From: an uncultured Muribaculaceae bacterium
GTDB taxonomy: Bacteria; Bacteroidota; Bacteroidia; Bacteroidales; Muribaculaceae
NCBI GenBank assembly: GCA_944321715.1
Contig: CALUMJ010000026.1
Coordinates: 1-38,859, forward strand
Direction: 5' to 3'
DNA: 38,859 nt
A program made the position numbers and the translations under genes. Below the pieces are notes generated by a model, which was given only the letters and a program-made list of their open reading frames with translations, did no database searches and was not told where the DNA came from. Shown here in pieces: positions 24,386 through 34,269 of the stretch (its first letter is position 1; each line of letters begins with the position of its first letter).

Positions 24386-25357
24386 TTACTTGTGTGAAAA
24401 CATGTCGGAAATCCGTTGGCAAAACGCCGCAGGCAGGGCATTGGCAATAAAAAACATTATACGGTAGGGCAAGGGTATGTGGCTGTAACATAGTATGCCG
24501 TGGTTGGTTTCGGGAAATGTTCGCTTCCATGCTGCGAAGTCGCGTTCATTGCCTCGCAGAAATTTGATTTTCGCCGAGAATTTAAGTTTTTTCAGGAATT
24601 GTGCATATTTCGCGTCCAACTTGTTTGCAACAAACCAATTATCTACAAATTTGGCGACTTCTATTTGGTCTTGCAGTCTGCGTTTATGGCTTTGCGCCGT
24701 GAGTGAATTGGAATTTTCTCCAACTCGGTAATGATACATCGGTGCATTTATTGCCTTTGTCTTGCCAGCCAAGGCAAATGCTATGGAAGTCTTGGCAAGG
24801 TCATCCCAGCAATTGATATTAGGAATGTCGGGTATTTGATTAATCAGGCTGCGTTTGATGATTTTGTTGCATAATGAAAAATGCAATGTGTCGATGGGAA
24901 TGCGGTTGAGATTGAAGAAATTGTCGCAATCGGTTATTGGTACTATTTTTTGTCGTCCGAATGTGTTTAGGTAAAACGAGGTGGCAACAATGTCGTAGTT
25001 GTCAGCAATGGCCGATTGTACCATATTGGCGACCATGTCTGTGTCGATATAATCGTCGCTGTCGATGCAAGTTACATAGCGTCCTGTGCAATGTCTTATA
25101 CCTGTGTCGCGAGCAGTAGCAGAACCTTTGTTTGCCTCGTGGTTTATTATCACAGTCTGTGCGGTTCGTGAGGGGTAGTTGGCGAGTGTGCGCATGAGTA
25201 TGCTTACGCTGTTGTCGGGCGAGCAGTCGTTGACAAATATGATTTCAAGGTTGGAATATGTCTGCTCAAATATCGATTTGGCACATTGTTCAATATACTT
25301 CTCGACATTATATATTGGTATGATAACCGATACTTTAGGTGTGCAGTCGTGTGGCAT
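24386..25357 (-). CDS. Glycosyltransferase family 2 (GT-A fold)
   Basis: A 323-residue GT2 enzyme, likely membrane-associated, adding sugars to a polysaccharide, O-antigen-like glycan or protein glycan. The N-terminal nucleotide-sugar domain is complete: VSVIIPIYNVEKYIEQC, then IIFVNDCSPDNS, KGSATARDTGI, and the metal-binding DxD as D99-S100-D101-D102. The C-terminal part is basic and poorly conserved, ending in a hydrophobic segment (PYRIMFFIANALPAAF), as in many capsule-type GT2s. Its start is 5 bases after the stop of the outer-membrane protein gene, so both share a promoter. No other capsule genes are adjacent. Confidence 0.88.
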   Translation of the reverse strand: MPHDCTPKVSVIIPIYNVEKYIEQCAKSIFEQTYSNLEIIFVNDCSPDNSVSILMRTLANYPSRTAQTVIINHEANKGSATARDTGIRHCTGRYVTCIDSDDYIDTDMVANMVQSAIADNYDIVATSFYLNTFGRQKIVPITDCDNFFNLNRIPIDTLHFSLCNKIIKRSLINQIPDIPNINCWDDLAKTSIAFALAGKTKAINAPMYHYRVGENSNSLTAQSHKRRLQDQIEVAKFVDNWFVANKLDAKYAQFLKKLKFSAKIKFLRGNERDFAAWKRTFPETNHGILCYSHIPLPYRIMFFIANALPAAFCQRISDMFSHK

Positions 25358-25362
25358 GTCAA

Positions 25363-25836
25363 TCAGAATACATAGCCGATGCTGGCATAAAAATTACCCG
25401 AAGAAAAATCTTTTATCAGTGAATATTTTGCTTCGACCGACAGCTTGAGTGTCGCAGTAGCCATTACTTCAAATCCAGCACCGATATTGCCGCCTAAACG
25501 GAACTTGTTGTCTTCGGAGCTGTTGTAATATTTCCAGTTGTGGAAAGTCACGCCAACGAGTGGGTAAAAATTGGTTCTATTGGAGGTTTTGATTAAAAAG
25601 TGGGCGTTACCATTAAACAAGAATGCACTTCGGTCGTTGTGTTTTATGGCAAATTGGCATTCTGGCGACAGCCTGAGCAGAGAACTGCATCGATACTGGA
25701 AAAACAAGCCAGCAATTCCCGATTGGTTTTCGGTGGTGTAACCAGCAAGTATGCCGACGGTTTTTTCTCCTTTTTGAGCCATAACGCTCATTGCAGCAGC
25801 TAATAATATTGTGATAAAGATAAAAAATCTCTTCAT
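25363..25836 (-). CDS. Small outer-membrane beta-barrel protein
   Basis: A 157-residue protein with a signal peptide (residues 1-21, ending SVMAQ) followed by alternating hydrophobic and polar strands. It ends in an aromatic residue (NFYASIGYVF), the usual signal for beta-barrel insertion. Strand-like segments include KTVGILAGY, GIAGLFFQYRC, FYPLVGVTFHNWKYY and LGGNIGAGFEVMA. This fits an 8-stranded OprF/OmpW-like porin-type barrel of Bacteroidetes. It may be structural or bind a small ligand; nothing more specific can be said. Driven by a near-perfect promoter and followed at once by the GT2 gene. Confidence 0.75.
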   Translation of the reverse strand: MKRFFIFITILLAAAMSVMAQKGEKTVGILAGYTTENQSGIAGLFFQYRCSSLLRLSPECQFAIKHNDRSAFLFNGNAHFLIKTSNRTNFYPLVGVTFHNWKYYNSSEDNKFRLGGNIGAGFEVMATATLKLSVEAKYSLIKDFSSGNFYASIGYVF

Positions 25837-25865
25837 GACGTGAACTGTATTTGTGTATTTATTTT

Positions 25866-25898
25866 CAAAGGTAAATCAACATTTTTGAATATTTCAAA
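25866..25898 (-). promoter_or_regulatory. Consensus promoter of the OMP-GT2 unit
   Basis: On the minus strand, TTTG (complement of 25895-25898), 21 bases, then TACCTTTG (complement of 25866-25873). Both boxes are perfect. Predicted start is near 25859, about 23 bases before the ATG. Confidence 0.75.
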
Positions 25899-25978
25899 TT
25901 TACCAATAATTTTTTATTGCGTTATGGTCAAATTATCGCTTTAATGTGTGTATTTGGTGAATTATGTTAGCAGCTCAC

Positions 25979-26009
25979 TTTACTGCTATTGAAAAAATGG
26001 CTAATTTTG
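25979..26009 (+). promoter_or_regulatory. Promoter of nadE, deciding its start codon
   Basis: TTTA (25979-25982), 19 bases, then TAATTTTG (26002-26009). The -7 box is perfect. Transcription would begin near 26016, so an upstream in-frame start at 25989 could not be on the mRNA; the ATG at 26034 is favoured. Confidence 0.65.
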
Positions 26010-26033
26010 CATAATCACTATAATTCCTGGGAT

Positions 26034-27968
26034 ATGGACTATGGATTTCTTAGAGTGGCTTCGATTGTGCCACGGGTAAATGTCGCCGATTGTGAATTTA
26101 ATGCACAAGAGATAATAGCACAAATGTCGCTTGCTGGCGGCAAAGGTGCTAAAGTAATAGTATTCCCCGAAATGTCGTTGACTGGATACACGTGTGGCGA
26201 CTTGTTTTTTCAAGAACGGCTGCTTGTGTCGTCCGAAGCTATGCTTAAGCTTGTAGTTGACGCGTCGGCCAATGTTGATGCATTGGTATTTGTCGGGATG
26301 CCTGTCAGGTGTACCAATGCTTTGTACAACTGCGCAGTGGCTATTTGCCGTGGTCGTTTGCTCGGAGTGATTCCAAAAACATATCTGCCTAATTATAAGG
26401 AGTTTTACGAAAAACGTTGGTTTGCTTCGGCTGCGCCGAATGTGTACAGTGAAGTGTCGCTGTGCGGACAATGTGTTCCGATGGGCAATGATTTGTTGTT
26501 CAAGTGTGGCAACATAGTTGTTGCCGCCGAAATTTGCGAAGACTTGTGGACTGTAGTGCCACCGAGCAGCCATGCAGCTCTTGCAGGTGCAAATGTCATA
26601 GTGAATTTATCGGCCTCCAATGAGGTGATAGGCAAGCACGGATATTTATGCGACCTTGTGAAGCAACAGTCGGCGCGGTGCGTGGCGGCATACGTGTATT
26701 CATCGGCAGGGTTTGGCGAATCTTCGACCGACCTTGTGTTTGCAGGTAATGCGATGATTGCCGAGAATGGAAGTTTCATTGCATGTAGTGAGCGATTTGC
26801 AATGAATGCTCGAATGGCGATTGCCGATGTCGATATAGATAAAATAAATCACGACAGGCAGATGACGACAAGTTATGCCGATTGCATGTATAATAACCTG
26901 AAGCCATACAGGGTTGTAGATTTCAAACTTGTCGAAAGTTCTCTACCCGAAGGACGCTTGTTGCGCCCGTTGCACAGGCTGCCTTTCGTTCCTGCCGATG
27001 GAAAAATGCTGTCGGACCGTTGCGAGGAGATTATAAACATACAAGCGGCCGGGCTTGCGCGCCGCCTTGCGGCTATACATTGCAGCAATGTAGTGATAGG
27101 CGTGTCGGGTGGACTCGATAGCACACTTGCCTTGCTGGTGGCGGCGAAGGCTTTTGACAGCTTGCAATTACCGAGAAATGGCATACATGGAATAACTATG
27201 CCTGGTTTTGGCACCACGGGGCGGACTTATGAGAATGCCTTGACATTGATGCGCGCATTGAGCATATCAATGGAAGAAATACCTATCAATGATGCTGTGA
27301 AAATCCATTTCAGGGATATTAATCATGATGCGTCGGTGCATGATGTGACATACGAAAATTCACAGGCACGCGAGCGCACTCAGATATTGATGGATTATTC
27401 AAACAAAGTGAGTGGCATTGTGGTGGGCACTGGCGATTTGTCGGAATTGGCACTTGGGTGGGCTACCTATAATGGTGACCACATGTCGATGTATGGTGTA
27501 AATGCCGGCATACCCAAGACGCTCGTCAAATATTTGGTGAAGTGGTTTGCCGATTGTTATTTTGCCGGGAATGAAACGATAGCACCTGCGCTGCACGACA
27601 TAATAGCCACGCCTATAAGTCCGGAGCTGATTCCGGCCAATGAGAAAGGTGAAATCGAGCAGAAGACCGAAGACCTCGTCGGTCCGTATGAGTTGCATGA
27701 TTTCTTTTTATACAACATGCTGCGCAACGGATTTTCGCCCCGTAAAATATATTGGCTTGCCTGCATGACGTTTGACGATTATGACCAAGAGATAATAAAA
27801 AAGTGGCTAAAGGTGTTTGTCAAACGATTCTTCAGCCAGCAATTTAAAAGGTCGTGTTTGCCCGATGGCCCGAAGGTGGGCAGCATAAGCCTTTCGCCGA
27901 GGGGTGATTGGCGAATGCCAAGCGATGCAACGTCGGCCATGTGGGTTAAAGAATGTGATGAGTTATAA
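26034..27968 (+). CDS. nadE: Glutamine-dependent NAD+ synthetase
   Basis: A 644-residue enzyme that makes NAD+ from deamido-NAD using ammonia released from glutamine. The N-terminal nitrilase-type glutaminase has its triad E46 (FPEMSLTGYT), K115 (KTYLPNY) and C168 (AAEICEDLW). The C-terminal synthetase has the PP-loop SGGLDS at 358-363, GTGDLSELALGW and TPISPELIP. The start at 26034 gives MDYGFLRVASIVPRV, matching Bacteroides NadE, and agrees with the promoter. It leads a plus-strand run with tamB 15 bases downstream. Confidence 0.95.
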   Translation: MDYGFLRVASIVPRVNVADCEFNAQEIIAQMSLAGGKGAKVIVFPEMSLTGYTCGDLFFQERLLVSSEAMLKLVVDASANVDALVFVGMPVRCTNALYNCAVAICRGRLLGVIPKTYLPNYKEFYEKRWFASAAPNVYSEVSLCGQCVPMGNDLLFKCGNIVVAAEICEDLWTVVPPSSHAALAGANVIVNLSASNEVIGKHGYLCDLVKQQSARCVAAYVYSSAGFGESSTDLVFAGNAMIAENGSFIACSERFAMNARMAIADVDIDKINHDRQMTTSYADCMYNNLKPYRVVDFKLVESSLPEGRLLRPLHRLPFVPADGKMLSDRCEEIINIQAAGLARRLAAIHCSNVVIGVSGGLDSTLALLVAAKAFDSLQLPRNGIHGITMPGFGTTGRTYENALTLMRALSISMEEIPINDAVKIHFRDINHDASVHDVTYENSQARERTQILMDYSNKVSGIVVGTGDLSELALGWATYNGDHMSMYGVNAGIPKTLVKYLVKWFADCYFAGNETIAPALHDIIATPISPELIPANEKGEIEQKTEDLVGPYELHDFFLYNMLRNGFSPRKIYWLACMTFDDYDQEIIKKWLKVFVKRFFSQQFKRSCLPDGPKVGSISLSPRGDWRMPSDATSAMWVKECDEL

Positions 27969-27983
27969 GTGCAGCGTGATGTA

Positions 27984-30900
27984 ATGAAGGAGTTAGGGCA
28001 TCGGATATACAATATCATACGTAGTATCTTGGTGACGGCTATTTTGTCCGTTACCGCAATTTATGTAGTGCTGTATATCGTGCTGTCGCTGCCCACGGTT
28101 CAGGATTATGTTCGCCGTTTAGGTTGCCAGGAATTGAGTAAATTGCTTGGTACGGAGGTAAGTGTAGGCAATGTGCAAATATCGCCGTTCAGCCAAGTTG
28201 TGCTTGATGATGTATGCCTTTTCGGAGAGAAAGGCGATACGATACTACAAGCCGAAAAATTGGGCGTCGGAGTAAGTATTTTTAATTTGTTGGCCGAGCG
28301 ACGAATTGTTTTCACATACGCCGAATTGATAGGGGTTGATGGAAGATTGAGCCGTCGCAATCCAGAAGGGCCGCTTAATATACAGTTTATAATTGATGCA
28401 TTATCACCAAAACAGAAAAATAAGCCGCCTACCCAATATGATTTGAATATCCGTAACATAGTCATTAGGCGCAGCAGATTTAGTTATGACGTAGCTTCGG
28501 CCGACACACTCGAAGCTGGTCAGTTTGATGCAAATCATGTTGCGATTGAAGATTTTCGTGCCGATATTTCATTGCCACGTATCAAGAATAATGATTATAA
28601 GTTGGAACTGAAACGCTTGTCGTTCAGGGAAAAGAGCGGATTTATTGTTAAGAACGTAGCATTTGTTGCCGAAGTTAACGACAGCGTAGTAGGTCTTAGC
28701 AAGATGAGGCTGGAATTGCCAAATACGCTGATTGCTCCCGAAGACATGGTATTTAAGATTGACGGGCTGCATAATATGGCTTCTAATATTGATGAGATGC
28801 CTATTGATGTCGCATTCGCCAATAATTATGTGTCGCTGGTCGATTTCAAGGCATTTTCCCGGGCATTGACGTCGTTTGACTTTCCGATAAATTTCACCTT
28901 TGCACTTAAAGGGACATTGAAGAAATTAGAAATTCCTGTGTTTATGGCAAGTGCGGCAAATGAGCGTTTGAACATCGAATTGAGTGGAGAAATGGAAAAT
29001 ATTGATGTGCCGGCTTCGGCATTCTGTAATATTCGCCATTTGCGCTTTTCGGCCGATGCCATGGTGGTTGCAGCCATAATTTCTAATACAACGACAATAA
29101 GTCAGCAAGCCAAACAAATCATTGCAAATTGTGGCAACATAGGACTTAATGGTGTACTTAAAGGAGGGATATCACTTGCCAATTTTGCGGGGAATGTAAC
29201 CACTTCGGTAGGCAATGTTACGCTTAACGGGCTATTTGCCAATAATACCCAAGATTATTTTAGTTACACAGGAAGTGTGGAAACCGATAATCTTGACATG
29301 GGCCGCTTATTGTTGAGCAAGACTATTGGTGCGATGGCTTGTAACATAAACATAGATATTAAAAATAACCGTGGAGTTCACGATGGTCATGTCGATGGCA
29401 AGTTTGGCTTTGTCGAAATAAAGGGTTATAGGTATAACGATATTACGGCGAATGTCAAGCTCGATAATAAGACAATCGCTGGTCGGGTATCTGTAAATGA
29501 CGAAAATGGCTCGTTGTCGGTTGGCGGTATGGCTCTTGTCGATGGGAAAAACTCGGCTATTGATGTAATAATTGCTGCCCGTGATGTTGAATTGTCGAAA
29601 TTGAATCTGGTAAATAAGTTTCCAGGTAAAAAGTTGTCATTCGATTTGAACGCTTTATTGGTTGGTGATGATTTAAACAACATTACAGGAAATGTAGCTT
29701 TGCGCAATTTTTCTTATTGCGATTCTCTCGATGTGGGGTTGCATATTCCAAATTTTGTTGTTGAAGCCGATAATAAATCTATGCCAAAGACAATAAAAGT
29801 GTCGTCGGATATTGTAGATGGGACTGTATCGGGAGAGTATGACCTTTACAGCCTTGCCCGGTCGGTAGAGCTGATGCTGTCGCGTCCGTTCCCTGCGTTG
29901 TTTGCAAACGCAGGAGAAGGCGTCGGTGAAGGAAATGTCACCAAACGACAAAAGGTAGTAAGACCAAAGACTGGCAAAGATAATGAAGCTAAAGATATAG
30001 AGGTCACGCCCAATAATTTGTATTTTAATTTTACTGTCGATAATGTCGATGAATTGGCCGATTTGTTTAAGTTGCCAGTGAAGCCATTAAGTGAGGTAAC
30101 TATTGATGGATTTATTACCGACAGTAACCATTCGCTGTATTTGCTGATCGATGCTCCATACTTGCAACAAAAAAACAAACTCATAGAGGGTACACGGTTG
30201 CAATTGTCGTTAAATAACCGCGAGAACAATTTGCAGGTTGATGCACACTCGATTATCCCTCTAAAAAAAGGGAAACTCGCACTCGCCATTGCGGCAAACG
30301 GTGTGAACGACCGCATCGACAGTAATGTGTCGTGGACAGTGGATAATAAAATGTCTTATAGTGGCGAAGTGTCCATGTCGTCGTTTATATCGGTTGATAC
30401 TGCTTCAAGTGTTCCAGCGGTAGCAATAGATATAAATCCCACTCAATTGCTTTTCAATGACACGGCGTGGACGGTTCACCCAGCCCATATCGATGTGACG
30501 AAGAGGCGCATTGCAGTTGACGATGTGTATATAACTTGTGACAAGCAGTTTATAAAAATCAACGGAGTTGCAAGCGAGCAAGTCGAAGATGAGGTGGCAG
30601 TGGAACTTAATGATATAAATCTTGATTATGTGTTTGAAACGCTGGCCATAGACAATGTCATGTTTGGAGGTAGGGCTACGGGAATTTTTTATGCAGCCGA
30701 TTTGTTTTCGGGTGTGCCGCGAATGTTTACCAAGGGACTGTTTGTCGATGGGTTGTCTTACAACCATGGATTGTTTGGCGATGCCAAGATACTCAGTTCG
30801 TGGATTAACGAAGATAAATGTGTTACAATTCAGGCCGATGTCGCCCAAGAAAACGGTGAGCATACCAACATAGACGGTAAGATATTTATAGCGCGAGATT

Positions 30901-32621
30901 CACTCTACTTTGATTTCAAACCACGCAAAGCAAATATTGCTTTCTTGAAGCCATTTATGAGTGCGTTTTCGTCGGATATTAGCGGAGAGGCTTCTGGGCA
31001 TGCCATATTATATGGCACGTTTAAAAATATCAATCTCATGGGCGATGTATATGCCGATTCGTTGCGCATGAAGGTTGACTATACGAATGTATATTATACG
31101 GCACGTGATTCGGTTAAGATGCGGCCGGGATTGATAACATTCAATAATATAGAATTGCACGACCCAATGGGCAACAGGGCATATTTGACAGGCAAAGTCA
31201 CACACGAATGTTTCCACAATGCTACATTCGATTTCAGCCTTACGGGTGCCAGAAATTTCCTCGGGTTTGACATCACGCAAAAAATGAATCCCGAGTGGTA
31301 TGGACGCATATTTGTCGATGGTTCGGCATTCATAGAGGGGCGACCGGGATATGTCAATATCGACATTAATATGGCTACGGCTGACAATAGCAGTTTCACT
31401 TTTGTGCTATCAGATGCAAAGGTTGCCACTGAATATGATTTCATAACGTTTGTTGACCGCAGTAAAGACTCAAAGAATAAAAATACCGATGACGAATCAC
31501 GGCCGGAACGTGTGAGAGAATTTCTCGAACAGCAAGAAACAGAAAATAGTGGCAATCCATCGCTTTTCAACATAAATTTAATGATAGAAGCTACACCACA
31601 AGCTCAAATGAACTTAGTGATGGACCCTGCTGGTGGCGACAAAATACGGGCGACGGGCAATGGTAACTTGCGCATAGGTTATAATAGTGCCGATGAGGAG
31701 ATGTCGATATTTGGTACATATACACTTGCACGAGGTAACTATAACTTCACATTACAAGATATTATCATAAAAGATTTTACCATACGCGAAGGTAGTAGCT
31801 TGACGTTCAACGGCGACCCGCTGTCGGCTGTGATGAACATCGAGGCCATGTATTCACTACACGCCAATCTGGCCGACCTTGATGAATCTTTCACGACCGA
31901 TGGCGACTTAAACCGCACGAATGTGCCTGTGAATGCGCTGCTGCGCTTGCAAGGCGACATAAGTGCGCCCGAAATATCTTTCGATTTGGAATTCCCTACA
32001 CTGACGTCGGACGTTTACCGAAAAGTGATGAGCATTATCAGCACAGAGGACATGATGAACAGGCAGATTATATATTTGTTGGCATTGAATAGCTTTTACA
32101 CGCCCGACTACGTGGCCGACAGCAGCCGCAGCAGTGAATGGGCCTCGGTGGCTTCTTCGACTATATCGTCGCAATTGTCAAACCTGCTCGGACAAATGAG
32201 CGACAATTGGAGCATTTCGCCAAATTTCAGAAGTGATGCGGGCGATTTCTCCGATATTGAAGTCGAATTGGCATTGTCGAGCCAATTGTTGAATAACCGA
32301 CTATTGTTTAATGGAAATTTCGGTTATCGGGATAATGCATTGAACTCCCGTAATTCTAATTTCATAGGCGATTTCGATATAGAATATTTGTTGACAAAAA
32401 ACGGTAACATACGATTGAAGGCCTATAACCATTATAACGACCAAAACTATTATGTACGTAGCGCATTGACCACACAAGGGGTTGGGGTGGTATTCAAACA
32501 CGATTTCGACAATATCCATGATTTTTTATGGAAACGTAAAAAGAAAAAGGATAAAGAAGATGCCGATACAGTGGCTACGGCTGCGAGTGGCGATGTTTCA
32601 CAAGCGCAAAAAAAGAACTGA
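27984..32621 (+). CDS. tamB: TamB-like translocation and assembly module protein
   Basis: A 1545-residue envelope protein with one N-terminal transmembrane helix (about residues 10-33) and a long periplasmic beta-rich rod, ending in the TamB/DUF490 domain. TamB-type proteins bridge inner and outer membranes and are linked to outer-membrane protein assembly and phospholipid transport. Recognisable parts are the AsmA-like start LGTEVSVGNVQISPFSQVVL and the C-terminal segments GTYTLARGNYNFTLQDII and DVYRKVMSIISTEDMMNRQI, followed by a short lysine-rich tail. The frame also opens at a GTG at 27969, but the ATG at 27984 fits better. DUF4421 starts 2 bases after its stop, suggesting a functional pair. 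Confidence 0.88.
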   Translation: MKELGHRIYNIIRSILVTAILSVTAIYVVLYIVLSLPTVQDYVRRLGCQELSKLLGTEVSVGNVQISPFSQVVLDDVCLFGEKGDTILQAEKLGVGVSIFNLLAERRIVFTYAELIGVDGRLSRRNPEGPLNIQFIIDALSPKQKNKPPTQYDLNIRNIVIRRSRFSYDVASADTLEAGQFDANHVAIEDFRADISLPRIKNNDYKLELKRLSFREKSGFIVKNVAFVAEVNDSVVGLSKMRLELPNTLIAPEDMVFKIDGLHNMASNIDEMPIDVAFANNYVSLVDFKAFSRALTSFDFPINFTFALKGTLKKLEIPVFMASAANERLNIELSGEMENIDVPASAFCNIRHLRFSADAMVVAAIISNTTTISQQAKQIIANCGNIGLNGVLKGGISLANFAGNVTTSVGNVTLNGLFANNTQDYFSYTGSVETDNLDMGRLLLSKTIGAMACNINIDIKNNRGVHDGHVDGKFGFVEIKGYRYNDITANVKLDNKTIAGRVSVNDENGSLSVGGMALVDGKNSAIDVIIAARDVELSKLNLVNKFPGKKLSFDLNALLVGDDLNNITGNVALRNFSYCDSLDVGLHIPNFVVEADNKSMPKTIKVSSDIVDGTVSGEYDLYSLARSVELMLSRPFPALFANAGEGVGEGNVTKRQKVVRPKTGKDNEAKDIEVTPNNLYFNFTVDNVDELADLFKLPVKPLSEVTIDGFITDSNHSLYLLIDAPYLQQKNKLIEGTRLQLSLNNRENNLQVDAHSIIPLKKGKLALAIAANGVNDRIDSNVSWTVDNKMSYSGEVSMSSFISVDTASSVPAVAIDINPTQLLFNDTAWTVHPAHIDVTKRRIAVDDVYITCDKQFIKINGVASEQVEDEVAVELNDINLDYVFETLAIDNVMFGGRATGIFYAADLFSGVPRMFTKGLFVDGLSYNHGLFGDAKILSSWINEDKCVTIQADVAQENGEHTNIDGKIFIARDSLYFDFKPRKANIAFLKPFMSAFSSDISGEASGHAILYGTFKNINLMGDVYADSLRMKVDYTNVYYTARDSVKMRPGLITFNNIELHDPMGNRAYLTGKVTHECFHNATFDFSLTGARNFLGFDITQKMNPEWYGRIFVDGSAFIEGRPGYVNIDINMATADNSSFTFVLSDAKVATEYDFITFVDRSKDSKNKNTDDESRPERVREFLEQQETENSGNPSLFNINLMIEATPQAQMNLVMDPAGGDKIRATGNGNLRIGYNSADEEMSIFGTYTLARGNYNFTLQDIIIKDFTIREGSSLTFNGDPLSAVMNIEAMYSLHANLADLDESFTTDGDLNRTNVPVNALLRLQGDISAPEISFDLEFPTLTSDVYRKVMSIISTEDMMNRQIIYLLALNSFYTPDYVADSSRSSEWASVASSTISSQLSNLLGQMSDNWSISPNFRSDAGDFSDIEVELALSSQLLNNRLLFNGNFGYRDNALNSRNSNFIGDFDIEYLLTKNGNIRLKAYNHYNDQNYYVRSALTTQGVGVVFKHDFDNIHDFLWKRKKKKDKEDADTVATAASGDVSQAQKKN

Positions 32622-32623
32622 CA

Positions 32624-33820
32624 ATGGCAAATAAACATGTTATACAAGCTATATTGGTATTGTTGCTGGTTATGTGGTGTGGTGTAGCTTGGAGCCAACA
32701 CACAGCCGACGCTCTTAGTGTGCCAATTGTCGATAGGTCGGCATTGACAGCCGATACCATACCGTTTAAAGATGTAAAAGGTGACAAGGTTCAAAAAATA
32801 TTCAAGCAGGATGAACATTATTGGTACCGGGCCATGATGCGGGGACGGCTTAACATGAAGGATGAAGATGTGAATTATCCTAAATTTGTGCAGTTCTGTG
32901 TCAATGCCTATAATTGGGCCGATAAGACTTTTAATTCCTACGATTCGGCATACGTGGTTGGAACAGGTAAACGCTGGAAATTATTTTTCAAGAGCGATAA
33001 TTGGCTCGACAGTTATGCAATGAACATACAGGGCGAAACACCGGTGAGAATGATGTCGGATATATGTTGCAATATTGGCGGATACATTTCATATATGGCT
33101 GTGAGCTTGGGGTATATGTTTGATGTTGGTAATATTTTCTTTGGCCAGCCATTGACCCACAATAAGTTTGACTTCCAGTTCACATGCGCATTATTGTCGG
33201 CTAATGTGTATTATAATAAAAATACAGGAGGAACTAATTTGCGACGACTTGGGAACTATAACGATGGCGATTGGTTCAAGTATGATTTTCCCGATTTGCA
33301 GTTAGAGTCATACGGCATCGACGTGTATTATTTTTTCAATAATAAGCGATATTCCCATGGGGCGGCATATAGTTTCTCGAAGATTCAAAAACGAAGTGCC
33401 GGCTCGTTGATAGCAGGGATTACCATATCGTCGCAAGACGTAGATGTGGATTTTTCCAATCTGCCCGACGATATGCGTTCATTCTTGCCCGAACCCGACA
33501 ATATGGATTACCGTTTTCGCTATTACGACTACTGCTTGTTGGCCGGATATGGTTATAATTGGGTTATGTCGAAACATTGGCTGTTTAATATTTCGGCGAT
33601 GCCGTCGTTTGGCTTTAAGCACTGCCTTGAAAATTCCGAAGAAGGTATTACCGACTTGTTCTCGTTGAATATTAAAGGGATGTTTGCATTGGTATATAAC
33701 CACCGCGACTTGTTCGTTGGTTTGCAAGGCAAGATTGACGGGCATTGGTATTCCAGCCGCAGTTATAGCTTTTTCAATTCCATTGAGAATGCATCATTGA
33801 CGGTAGGTGTTAGGTTTTGA
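32624..33820 (+). CDS. DUF4421 family outer-membrane protein
   Basis: A 398-residue protein with a signal peptide (residues 1-25, ending GVAWSQ), matching the Bacteroidetes DUF4421 family of unknown function. The mature part is rich in aromatic strands (YISYMAVSLGYMF, YCLLAGYGYNWVM, GMFALVYNHRDLFVGLQ) and ends in VGVRF, so a beta-barrel in the outer membrane is likely. NWLDSYAMNIQGE and DICCNIGGYISY are family-like. Two adjacent cysteines (CC near 147-148) could make a disulfide or bind a metal. It is translationally close-coupled to tamB (TGA-CA-ATG), suggesting that TamB helps assemble it or that they act together. Confidence 0.8.
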   Translation: MANKHVIQAILVLLLVMWCGVAWSQHTADALSVPIVDRSALTADTIPFKDVKGDKVQKIFKQDEHYWYRAMMRGRLNMKDEDVNYPKFVQFCVNAYNWADKTFNSYDSAYVVGTGKRWKLFFKSDNWLDSYAMNIQGETPVRMMSDICCNIGGYISYMAVSLGYMFDVGNIFFGQPLTHNKFDFQFTCALLSANVYYNKNTGGTNLRRLGNYNDGDWFKYDFPDLQLESYGIDVYYFFNNKRYSHGAAYSFSKIQKRSAGSLIAGITISSQDVDVDFSNLPDDMRSFLPEPDNMDYRFRYYDYCLLAGYGYNWVMSKHWLFNISAMPSFGFKHCLENSEEGITDLFSLNIKGMFALVYNHRDLFVGLQGKIDGHWYSSRSYSFFNSIENASLTVGVRF

Positions 33821-33849
33821 TTTTTTTTGAACAGTAAAATATTTCATAT

Positions 33850-34263
33850 ATGGTTACATATAAAGTGAAAAACGGAAAGCCTCGATATACACCATCTTGT
33901 ATCGAAGCGTTACAAGCCGATGAAGTGTTTGTGTTTGGCAGTAATCTGGGAGGTTTCCACGGCGGAGGTGCTGCAAGGGTGGCATTTCGCAAGTTTGGTG
34001 CAGAATGGGGCAAAGGCGTGGGATTATACGGACAGAGTTATGCGATTCCAACTATGCAAGGCGGAGTGGATACTATAAGACCGTATGTTGACGAGTTCAT
34101 AGATTATGCTCGAAATGTGCCCGATAAGTTCTTTTTTGTGACTCGCGTAGGTTGTGGTATAGCAGGTTTTGCCGATGCCGAGATTGCTCCATTGTTTGAA
34201 AGAGCGATGGAGGTTGAAAATATTTGTTTGCCAGAATCTTTTGTTAAATTGTTATCTCATTGA
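33850..34263 (+). CDS. Small A1S_2505-like protein with macro-domain-like motifs
   Basis: A 137-residue soluble protein. The core reads VFVFGSNLGGFHGGGAARVA, then GVGLYGQSYAIPTMQGG and FFFVTRVGCGIAGF. I recognise this layout from the family named after A1S_2505, often annotated as a phage non-structural protein and also found in bacterial chromosomes. The GSN...GGGAA arrangement recalls the ADP-ribose-binding loop of macro domains (NAANxxLxGGGGVD), so nucleotide or ADP-ribose binding is a reasonable idea but not shown. It begins 29 bases after DUF4421 and ends 6 bases before the FAD dehydrogenase. No toxin partner such as an ADP-ribosyltransferase is next to it. Confidence 0.65.
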   Translation: MVTYKVKNGKPRYTPSCIEALQADEVFVFGSNLGGFHGGGAARVAFRKFGAEWGKGVGLYGQSYAIPTMQGGVDTIRPYVDEFIDYARNVPDKFFFVTRVGCGIAGFADAEIAPLFERAMEVENICLPESFVKLLSH

Positions 34264-34269
34264 TGTGAG

